DNA from: Chamaelirium japonicum | Taxonomy: Eukaryota > Streptophyta > Magnoliopsida > Liliales > Melanthiaceae | Direction of reading: 5' to 3' | Length of the DNA stretch: 64,000 nucleotides | Assembly (NCBI GenBank): GCA_947650365.1 | Contig: OX393550.1 | Location: 97,971,924 to 98,035,923 of the forward strand | Shown here: one piece after another, positions 55,792 to 64,000 of the stretch | How the letters are laid out: each line of letters opens with the position of its first letter | How positions within the stretch are numbered: position 1 is the first letter of the stretch | The notes under the pieces: generated by a model | Database searches by the model: none | Seen by the model: the letters and a program-made list of their open reading frames with translations, nothing else | What the model was told of the DNA's origin: nothing | Translations under genes and position numbers: made by a program

Positions 55792-58700
55792 GGCTCGAGC
55801 TTTCGAGAGCTTGATTTAGCCAGGGTGGATTGCTGAGGACTTCTCCGATGAGAGTAAGTACCTTCGGTTCCCCCTTACTCGGGTGTACCGTTACCGCACT
55901 TCGAAGAGAGATGATCGTCTGTCTATGCTCCGGATTCCCATCCATGAGCGCATCACAGAGGATGGAGTTGCCGACCCGAATTACGGGATGCCGAAGCTGA
56001 ACGAGAAGGTTTATACTGACGAGGCGATCTCCATGAAGCTTCTTTGTCCGAGCTTGAGTCTACCCTTTCATCACTGTGCCGAAGATTTTGTGCCTACACC
56101 GGTAGTGGCTTCGAAGATCTGCTCTCGTTTGACTTGATGGGGTGTTGACTCCTAGCCTCGTGGGGACGTTCAGTACCTCTGCGGCTTTCACGAGTGATGG
56201 GCGAGCTTTCAGAAGTTTTCGGGGCAGAGCCTGAGACGAAACCGTTGACGAAGTTCCTAGTACCAGCTTGTCGAGAGTATAGTCGTCCTGGGGGGATGTA
56301 CCGAGCTCTCTGCGAACTCTGGTGCCTGGATACCAACATGTTTCTTACTGGAGCGGAGAAATAGGGATTTCTCTCCGCGATGTTCACATCGTCATCGGAT
56401 GCCCCGAGGTGCGAAACTACTATCAAGAGGAGGTGCTGGCTCTGAAGGAACTAATGGATACCAGTTTCTCCCCGAGTTCTTGTCTTCTTTTGTTCAAGGC
56501 GTATGTCATCATTGCGGCACGAGACCAAACGGATCAAGTTCGTCATTCGTCTTGGGTAAATTTTTGGTTCAGGGGTGAGTACCGGTCTCTTGCCCCTTCT
56601 GCTCACCCGATGTGGAAAATTACCCAGATGAAGAGGCCTTCATTGCGATCCTTCGTGAGACCGATTGAGTCTTTAGCCCGAGTGAACCATTCAATGGTGG
56701 GGAAACGAAGCCCGTGGGAGGTTCTTGGTTTGGAGCGCTCGACAGCGAGGAATGACGAGCAGTTTATCGAGCCGCCAGGTTGGCCATTTTCCTTTGTCGA
56801 TTCGTGCTTACTTGTACCGGCGAAGCCATCCGTCCTGAGACTTTTCTTGTAGCGTCCCGGATGGCAAGGGGAGAGCTCTTCAATTTGGCTTTAGCGATCT
56901 TGTGCGCCTTATACCAGGGGCTTAGTGGCACGTACTGGAGCTTTTCTAATTCGGACAATGCCAAAGGGAAAGTTGGACGGTCTAACTCCTTTGCCCCCCC
57001 TGCACTATTTGTACGGTTGGGTGGCCCTTCATTTTTCGAAAGGGATCTTCACCAGACATGGGCATCCAGCAGATTCGCTGTTCTTGCCGGGCATAAGGGG
57101 GATTCTGAATGCCTTCATCAGCTGGGAACGCCCGAAGGAGTGTGCAGAACGCTTTTGAGGAAGATGGAAGGCACGGACTTAGAGTTCACATCAGAGCACT
57201 TAGTGTTGCCTCTAGAAAGGTCGACGGTTTTTGACAATGAGGAGATTTCTGACGGCTTGTACTGGAATATGGTCAGCTGTAGCCCAGGCTATTTGGTTTG
57301 GCGCCGAGGAGATATAGTGGAGGTGGAGCAGTATTCTCCTTATCGATTTGCTCACCAACAGGGGTTTCGACAGGAGGTGCCCAGCATGCCGCAGTGGCTA
57401 CAGGGGCGTATAAGCCCGCAGGAGGGTTATCACCTATGGGCTTCCCTTTATGCTCGGTTGACTGGCTGTAGTTTCTTTCCTGGGACTAAGTCGGGATCAA
57501 GAGATGCTGCGACCCCAAGTTACTGCAAATGGATCGAAAAGCGAATATCTCTACTACTTGCTAGCCTTCCGATTGATGTCTTGGCGGGTAGCGAGTTTAA
57601 GGACTTCAGTTTTGATCCTTCGGTGGGATCGGAGGATCGCCGCCTCTGGCTGGGAGCTCATAGGGCCGGAAAGACTTGTAGTCGCCTTTCCAGCGCCCGT
57701 CGGGTTTCTTCTTTGGCTCTCGTGTCAGGGGTCGACCCTGTGAGTGCCCTCGGGCCGTCCATTTTTCAGAAGTCAGCCGTTGAAAGTGTCCTGCCTAAGA
57801 GACGAAAGTTGTGTATTCCACGTGGGGTGACTTTGAGGGCACCCTGTCAGGCAGAGGATATTGAGGAGCTTGGTCTTCTAGGGAATGAGGTAATCCCCCT
57901 ATCCGGGATAGCTCTGTCCGACTTCGCAGGTATACATCGAGTTTTTTCTTTTGCGTCTTCTTTGATTTCTGGGGACTTCATTATGCTGAGTAGTGCGTCT
58001 TTTTTTCTTTGAGCAAACTCCGTTGTAGTAGTGGAACGTGAGCTGGATTCTTCGAAAGCGTGCTAGGGGCGTTCGCTTACTGAGGCTGCGCATGAAGCGC
58101 TTGGGAAGTGTGGGCTAGACGTTCCCCTCGATGACCTGGCCCTCCTCGGGCTTTGCGGAGAGAACTTTCTCAGTGACGACATAGATATGGATGATATCGA
58201 CGTCGATGCTTTGTCCTTTCACGAGGAGGTCGAGGTTCGAGTGTCGGCAGACGGCATGCTTCGATTGCCGTTTTCTCAGGCTTGGTGGAGAAAACGGTTG
58301 GTACGGCAGCCGCGATAGTTCCTCCAGTCTTGCCGACCTTGCTAACGAAGATAACTCTCGCGGCGGCCGCAGCAGTGGGTAAAGCTTTGCCCACGTACTT
58401 TGAGGCGCCTCGCCAGATTTTGTGACTGAGAAGCAAAGTTTCAGAGTTCCTTCTCAATAGTTGTCGGCAATAAATCAGGTCGACGCTTGAGTCGTTCCAG
58501 GATGAGGGGTTTGGCGCTCTCTAAAACTGGTGGTCTGATGATGGTGCCGAGTTTTGTGCGAGCCTGGCGAAGTTCAAGGTGGATAGTTCTTCGTTTGCCG
58601 CACAAGTGAGCTTGCTCGTGACGGATAGTGAAGCTTATCGTTCCTGACAGGCTCTATTGGAGGGGAGTATTCCTTCTGAGCTAGTGACAGCAGAGAGTTT

Positions 58701-58977
58701 GTGTCAGTCGGAGCGCCAGCTTGTGGATGTGACTTCAAGTTTGATGAAGGCGTAGAAGAATGTGGAATCGGTGCAAGCTTCTCTTCAGAAAGCAGAATCT
58801 CGCTTGGAGCGAGCCGAGACTGCGGAAAGAACTTTGAAGGCGAGCTTCTTGAAGCAGCAAGCAGATTTGTCAGCTCGTCGCGAGCTCATGAACACTCGCC
58901 CTTTAGAGTTGCAGCAGGTGGAGGCCACTAGAGAGGAGTTGTTGCGACGCCTTCGAGCTTTGGATACCCTCTACTAG
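55792..58977 (+). pseudogene. Antisense gene copy 2 (mobile domain plus coiled coil), decayed
   Basis: This has the same order as copy 1. PWIAEDF-type start and HERITEDGVAD lie at about 55820-55980. FVPTPVVASKIC at about 56087-56122 ends in TGA. A shifted frame at 56344-56750 has GEIGISLRDVHIV and CPEVRNYYQEEV; a further frame at 56780-57929 has LYWNMVSCSPGYLVWRRGDI and PKRRKLCIPRG. The intron donor GCAG|GTATAC is at 57930, but the acceptor position reads GAGCAA instead of CCAG. Exon 2 (about 58015-58977) has several stops but keeps LALLGLCGENFLSDD and the coiled-coil end. Not functional. Its 3' half is the left arm of a large inverted repeat. Confidence 0.8.
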
Positions 58978-59211
58978 TTGTGTCTTGTTTCGGCATTTCG
59001 CACTGCAGTCTCTTTTTTCGGACTCACGCCATGTACTGCTTTCCTTTGAATATCATTTAATAATATCCTGTTTCTTGGACCGTTTGCATAGAATATTGTT
59101 TGCTTTTTTTTTTGTCAGACTGAACCTGAAGTGACTTCTCAGACTGCCTACGTACCCCCTGAGGGGGATCAAGTCACACGTAGTTCACGTTTTTTTTTTT
59201 TTTGAAGTGCG

Positions 59212-59762
59212 GCCTTGCCTTAGGCATAGTACCTTTTGAGGTACTTCTCATTGATAGGACCGAGCACGAGCCCTTCTGGCGTTGTGAGGAGGTATGTGCC
59301 GCTGGAGTAGACTTTTTTGACGGCGTGCGGTCCATCTCATTTGCCGTCGAACTTCTTTCCTCCTCGATGTGAGAGAATGATGGGGCGCTTAACTGCCAGC
59401 ACTAGCTCTCATATTTGGAAGGATCGAGGACGCATCTTCTTGTTGAAGGCGCGAGTCAATTTGGTTTGATAGCACTCCAAGGTTGCTGAGTTTCGAGACG
59501 CCTTTCATCTAGTGCCTCCAATTCTGCCAGGCGGAGCTGGGTGTTGTCGTCACTAGTGAGACCTTCTTGGATTGCTATCTTTAGCAATGAGATCTGGAGC
59601 TCGAGTGGAAGAACGGCTTCTACCCCGTAGACGAGGGAGTATGGAGTTACTTGCGTCGGAGTGCAGAAGGATGTGCGGTAGGCCCATAATGCTTCACCCA
59701 TGTTCGTGCCAGTTCTTCTTCAACTTCGAGACTACTTTCTCCAAGAGTTTGTAAAGAGTTTT
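59212..59762 (-). pseudogene. Tat integrase C-terminal remnant (left arm)
   Basis: On the minus strand: GEALWAYRTSFCTPTQVTPY (about 59700), LRLAELEALDERR and the end YLKRYYA-like region near 59230. Frameshifts and one deletion are present. It continues at 61019-61117 beyond the hAT insertion. Confidence 0.8.
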
Positions 59763-59770
59763 GTTGAAAG
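59763..59770. repeat. Target-site duplication GTTGAAAG (left)
   Basis: The identical octamer follows the element at 61011-61018. The right arm of the inverted repeat has a single copy at the same place (about 61502-61509, CTTTCAAC). Confidence 0.92.
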
Positions 59771-60547
59771 CAGTGTTGTCAAGGCGACGAGGCGCGCCTG
59801 AGGCGCAAGGGGCTGCTAGAGCCTGAGGCGCAAGGCGCAAATAAGGCGCACGCCTTAGTGTGTAAGGCACAAAAATATATAATTTGCTTTAAAAATTAAT
59901 AATAATTGTCAAAAAAATTCTAAAATTTATAAAAAAGATATAATTTATGAAAAAAATATCATGCATTGCAATGTCTCATACCAATTAGCTTGTTGCAGGA
60001 TTGCGGCCACCTACACACGCAGAGAAAGAGAGCGCGGGGGCCGGGGGACTGCAGTGAGAGAGAGAGAGGGGGCTGCAGTGAGAGAGAGAGAGAGGGGGCT
60101 GCAGTGAGAGAGTGAGAGCGAGAGAGAGGGGGCTGCAGTGAGAGAGAGAGAGGGGGGGCTGCAGTGAGAGAGAGAGGGGGCTGCAGTGAGAGAGAGAGGG
60201 GGCTGCAGTGAGAGAGAGAGAGAGGGGGGGGGGATGCAGTGAGAGAGAGAGAGAGAGAGGCGGAGGACTTCAGGTGGTCCTCGACTCCTCACAGGCTCAC
60301 AGAGAGAGAGAGGCAGAGGAGGACTTCAAAGAGAGAGAGAGAGAGAGGCAGAGGACTTCAGGTGGTCCTCGACTCCTCACAGGCTCACAGAGAGAGAGAG
60401 AGAGAGAGTGAGAGAGAGCTGCGAAGGTCACTCACCTCCAGGCTGCAGGCTCTCGAAGGAGCTGCGGGCTCTCGACGCCTCACACAGAGAGAGGCGGAGC
60501 GGCGACGGCTCACCGGAGAGAGGTGGAGTTGTAGGCTCTCGACGCCT

Positions 60548-60605
<58 letters not shown>

Positions 60606-61010
60606 GAGCGGCGGTGGAGGAGGATCTTCCTCGACGGCTCGCCGCTCACCGGAGAGAGGCGGAGCTGCAGGCCGTCGAGTCTCGACGTCTCAAAGAGAGA
60701 GAGAGAGGGAGGCGCGGCCGTCGAGTCTCCCGGATCTCCCGGATCGCTGAAGGCTGCCGCTGAACCCGAGCCCGCTAAACCCTAAACCCGAGCCTCTTCA
60801 GTATATTTAAACAGAAAAAAAACCCAAAACAAACGGTTCAAAAAAAAACCGGAAAAAACCCGGAAATAACCGGGCGCAGTAAGGCGCGCGCCTGTACGCC
60901 TTGCGCTTGGTTCGTGAGGCGCTGCAAGGCGTGCCTGAGCCACGCCTTGCTGTGCTCGCCTTACCAGGATGCGCCTGAGGCCCGCGCCTCACTGCGCCTT
61001 GACAACTATG
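59771..61010. mobile_element. Non-autonomous hAT element, 1240 bp
   Basis: The ends are CAGTGTTGTCAAGGCG and, inverted, CATAGTTGTCAAGGCG, with 8-bp target repeats GTTGAAAG. Subterminal GCGCC/GGCGC repeats (AGGCGCAAGG, GCGCCTGAGGCGC) flank an AT-rich left part and a long GA-rich core. No transposase is present. The uninterrupted copy of this site in the right arm proves the insertion and shows it came after the inverted duplication. Confidence 0.92.
60030..60420. repeat. GA-rich minisatellite in the hAT element
   Basis: Seven or eight units of 'gggggctgcagtgagagag' with varying GA length (60030-60250), then two copies of an approximately 95-base unit with 'ggacttcaggtggtcctcg'. Confidence 0.85.
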
Positions 61011-61018
61011 GTTGAAAG
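61011..61018. repeat. Target-site duplication GTTGAAAG (right)
   Basis: Matches 59763-59770. Confidence 0.92.
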
Positions 61019-61117
61019 CTTCCGCTAGACCGTTGGCTGGAGTGTTGTACATCGTTGAGCACCTCTGCTTAATGTCGTACTTGGCACAGAACTGGCTGAC
61101 AGCGGCATTCTTGAACT
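61019..61117 (-). pseudogene. Tat integrase core fragment (left arm)
   Basis: On the minus strand FKNAAVSQFCAKYDIKQRCS and TMYNTPANGLAEAF, which holds the third catalytic residue (Glu). It is cut off just before FKN, where LTR sequence is joined. Confidence 0.8.
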
Positions 61118-61386
61118 TTATTTGAATCTTGCACATTTATGGGAGAATAAACTCGAGTCAAAAGAGGGGTCGGGTGGACCCGTCCGTAAGTGGGGGCCAC
61201 CGGCCCCCCTTGGAAAACCGTGCCCCTACCCACGGGTAGGGAGCGGCTGGCCCAAACAAGAAAGAAAGAAAGAAAATGAAAGAAAAGAAAGAAAGGAAAA
61301 AAAAGAAGAAAAAGGAAAGAAAACCGTAATGCGCGGGGGGAGGTTGCGTAGATGTCTACACAAGCGTGGATCTACGTGCAAGATTC
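61118..61386. other. Centre of the inverted duplication made of LTR pieces
   Basis: Forward LTR fragments (matching about 54412-54432 and 54340-54357) are followed by a reverse-orientation fragment matching about 54725 down to 54480. The A-rich 'agaaagaaagaaag' run is the complement of the LTR's CTTTT tract. The scrambled order points to a break-and-rejoin event. Confidence 0.75.
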
Positions 61387-61397
61387 AATGTGCAAGA

Positions 61398-62059
61398 TTC
61401 AAATAAAGTTCAAGAATGCCGCTGTCAGCCAGTTCTGTGTCAAGTACAACATTAAGCAAAGGTGCTCAACGATGTACAACGCTTCAGCGAACGATCTAGC
61501 GAAAGCTTTCAACAAAACTCTCTGCAAGCTCTTGGAGAAAGTCATCTCGAAGTCGAAGAAGGACTGACACGAACGCATGGGTGAAACATTATGGGCCTAC
61601 CGCATGTCCTTCCGCATTCCGACGCAAGCAACTCCGTACTCCCTCGTCTACGGGGTAGAATTCGTTCTTCCACTCAAGCTCTAGTTTCTATCGCTCAGGA
61701 TAGCAATCCAAGAAGGTCTCACTAGTGACGACAACACCCAGCTCCGCCTGGCAGAATTGGAGGCACTAGATGAAAGGCGGCTCGAAGCTCAGTAACGCTT
61801 GGAGTGCTATTAAGCCAGATTGACTCGCGCCTTCAACAAGAAGATGCGTTCTCGATCCTTCCAAATAGGAGAGCTAGTGTTGGTAGTCAAGCGCCCCATC
61901 ATTCTCTCACATCGAGGAGGAAAGAAGTTCGACGCCAAATGGGATGGACCGCACGCTGTTAAAGAAATCTACTCCAGCGGCGCATACCTCCTCACAATGC
62001 CAGAAGGGCTCGCGCTCGGCCTTATCAACGGCAAGTACCTCAAAAGGTACTATGCCTAA
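61398..62059 (+). pseudogene. Tat integrase C-terminal remnant (right arm)
   Basis: Reads FKNAAVSQFCVKYNIKQRCS, NDLAKAFNKTL, GETLWAYRMSF and RSFQIGELVLVVKRPIIL to YLKRYYA and TAA at 62057-62059. There are stops at 61565, 61682, 61793 and 61811. The catalytic Glu (AEAF in copy 1) is Lys here. Confidence 0.85.
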
Positions 62060-62278
62060 AGGAAGGCCGCACTTAAAAAAAAAAACGTGAACTACGTGTG
62101 ACTTGATCCCCCTCAGGGGGTACGTAGGCAGTCTGAGAAGTCACTTCAGCTTCAGTCGGACAAAAAAAAAAGCAAACAATATTCTATGCAAACGGTCCAA
62201 GAAACAGGATATTATTAAATGATACTCAAAGGAAAGCAATACATGGCGTGAGTCCGAAAAAAAAGATTGCAGTGCGAA

Positions 62279-63255
62279 ATGCCGAAACAAGACAACTAGT
62301 AGAGGGTATCCAAACTCGAAGACGTCGTAACAACTCCTCTCTAGTGGCCTCCACCTGCTGCAACTCTAAAGGGCGAGTGTTCATGAGCTCACGACGATCT
62401 GACAAGTCTGCTTGCTGCTTCAAGAAGCTCTCCTTCAAAGTTCTTTCCGCAGTCTCGGCTTGCTCCAAGCGAGATTCTGCTTTCTGAAGAGAAGCTCGCA
62501 CTGATTCCACATTCTTCTGCGCCTTCGTCAAACTTGAAGTCACATCCGCAAGCTGGCGCTCCGACTGACACAAACTCTCATTTGATGTCGCTAGCTCGGA
62601 AGTACTCCCTTCCAATAGAGCCCGTCGGGAACGATAAGCTTCACTATCAGTCACGAGCAAGCTCATCAGCGCGGCAAACGAAGAACTACCCACCTTGAAC
62701 TTCACCAAACTCGTACAAAACTCGGCACCATCAGCAGATTACCAGTCTTAGAGAGCGCCAAAACCCTCATCCTGGAACGACTCAAGCGTCGACCTGATGT
62801 ACTGCCGACAACTGTTGAGAAGGAACTCCGAAACTTTGCTTCTCGGTCTCAAAATCTGGCGAGGCGCCTCAGAGTACGTGGGCAAAGCTTATCCACTGCT
62901 GCGGCCGCCGCGGGAGTTATCTTTGTTAGCAAGGTCGTCAAAACTGGAGGAACTGTTGCCGCCACCGCACCAACCGTCTTCTTCACCAAGCTTAAGAAAA
63001 CGGCGATCGGAGTATGCCGTCTGTTGACACTCGAAACCTCAGCCTCCTCGTGAAAGGACAAAGCATCGACGTCGATATCATCCAGATCTATGTCGCCACT
63101 GGGAAAGTTCTCCCCGCAAAGCCCGAGGAGGGCTAGGTCATCCAGGGGAACGTCTAGCCCACACTTCCCAGGCTCTTCATGCGCAACCTCAGTAAAATAA
63201 TGCCCCTGACACGCTTTCGAAGAATCCAGCTCACGTTCCACTACTATAACGAAGT
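62279..63255 (-). pseudogene. Antisense gene copy 3, exon 2 (coiled coil)
   Basis: From the acceptor at 63256 the frame reads DFVIVVERELDSSKA, LCGENFPSGDIDLDDIDVDA, then a frameshift near 62860, and further on SESYRSRR-type, ERQLADVTSSLTKAQ and ESRLEQAETAERTL coiled-coil sequence. A second frame change near 62310 precedes the expected stop. Confidence 0.75.
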
Positions 63256-63341
63256 CTGCTCAAAGAAAAAAAACGCACTACTCAGCATGATGAAGTCCCC
63301 AGAAATCAAAGAAGAAGCAAAAGGAATAACTCGATGCATAC
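63256..63341 (-). other. Predicted 86-bp intron of antisense gene copy 3
   Basis: On the minus strand: donor TCGCAG|GTATGC and acceptor TTTGAGCAG|ACTTCG, the same position and phase as the 82-bp intron of copy 1. Joining gives an Asp codon and an intact frame. Confidence 0.7.
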
Positions 63342-63999
63342 CTGCGAAGTCGGACAGAGCTATCCCGGATGGGGGGATCACCTCATCACCTAGAAGACCA
63401 GGCTCCTCAACATCCTCTGCTTGACAGGGCGCCCTCAAAGTCACCCCATGTGGAATACACAACTTCCGTCTCTTTGGCGGGACACTTTCAACGACTGTCT
63501 TCTGAAGAATGGACGGCCCGGGGGCACTCACAGGGTCGACCCCTGATACGGGAGCCAAAGAAGAAACCCGACGGGCGCTGGAAAGATGACTACAAGTCTT
63601 GGCCCTCTGAGCTCCCAGCCAGAGGCGACGATCCTCCGATCCCGCTGAAGGATCAAAACTGAAGTCCTTAAACTCGCTACCCGACAGGACATCAATCGGA
63701 AGGCTAGCAAGTAGTGGGGATATTCGCTTTTCGATCCATTTGCAGTAACCTAGGGTCGCGACATCCCTTGATCCCGTCTTGGTCCTAGGAAAGAAACTGC
63801 AGTCAGTCAACCGAGCATAAAGGGAAGTCCAGAGCTGATAACCTCCATGCGGGCTTATACGCCCCTGTAGCCGCTGTGGCATGCTGGCCACCTCCTGCCG
63901 AAACCCCTGTTGGCGAGCAAATCGATGAGGAGAATACTGCTCCACCTCCACTGTATCTCCTTGGTGCCAAACCAAATAGCCTGGGCGACAGCTGACCAT
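63342..63999 (-). CDS. Antisense gene copy 3, exon 1, C-terminal part (partial)
   Basis: An open minus-strand frame runs from the window edge (NMVSCRPGYLVWHQGD) through FRQEVASMPQRLQGRIS, YARLTDCSFFPRTK and a basic PKRRKLC cluster to the donor at 63342. It has no stop or frameshift in view, so this copy preserves the exon 1 C-terminus better than copy 1. The mobile domain itself lies beyond the window. Confidence 0.75.
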
Positions 64000-64000
64000 A

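Larger units (their letters stand above)
57268..61137. repeat. Left arm of a large inverted duplication
   Basis: Without the hAT insertion this arm is about 2622 bases and is the reverse complement of 61387-64000 (2614 bases). Both carry antisense gene 3' half, convergent region and integrase 3' part, and both stop at the same junction between an integrase piece and 'tttgaatcttgcacatt' from an LTR. The arms differ by a few percent in the stretches compared. The right arm runs off the window. Confidence 0.85.
61387..64000. repeat. Right arm of the large inverted duplication
   Basis: Reverse complement of 57268-61137 without the hAT element. It continues past the window end. Confidence 0.85.

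Overview
This window is plant nuclear DNA, almost certainly from an angiosperm with a repeat-rich genome. It holds Ty1/copia and Ty3/gypsy Tat-type polyproteins, an L1-type LINE, hAT and Mutator-like elements and long microsatellites. The species cannot be told from the sequence. I found no bacterial or organelle genes, rRNA, tRNA or CRISPR. The only host-gene evidence is two short exons of a small conserved plant protein, at 25628-25786 and 47925-47999. They join in phase as ...GERHGL | EKLHHWIL..., so about 22.1 kb of mostly transposon DNA appears to be its first intron.

Layout, left to right. (1) 1-9618: an old copia element whose 5' LTR is split by a 4.04-kb solo LTR (630-4669), itself carrying a small solo LTR. 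Its pol is broken, and a 451-bp hAT-type MITE with a perfect 8-bp target duplication sits in the RNase H region. (2) 9744-11181: a non-autonomous DNA element with long degenerate inverted repeats and a GC-rich, tandemly repeated core. (3) 11182-22810: a LINE 3' end split by a nearly full copia element (12420-22247, target duplication GGTGG) whose polyprotein frame has seven stop codons but no frameshift. (4) 22979-25404: a non-autonomous Mutator-like element (49-bp TIRs, 9-bp target duplication TTAATTCGG) about 220 bp upstream of the host start codon.

(5) 26839-43310: a structurally complete Tat-type gypsy element on the minus strand, 16.5 kb, target duplication CTCAC. Its gag-pol is one frame with only two TGA stops. 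Between integrase and 3' LTR it carries a gene on the opposite strand with its own TATA-like box, a predicted small intron, a plant mobile domain exon and a coiled-coil exon. (6) 43311-52823: AT-rich host DNA with host exon 2, a probable copia solo LTR, a perfect 22-bp inverted repeat, a decayed mudrA-like transposase and several tandem-repeat arrays.

(7) 52824-64000: a second, more decayed Tat relative. Its antisense gene and integrase are repeated as a large inverted duplication (57268-61137 against 61387-64000). The left arm carries a 1240-bp hAT element (59771-61010), and the right arm preserves the matching empty site. The strongest candidate for something under-described is the antisense mobile-domain gene. 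Three related copies share its domain order, two or three share an intron of the same position and phase, and the two copies with their 5' regions in view have a TATA box exactly 108 bp from the LTR.
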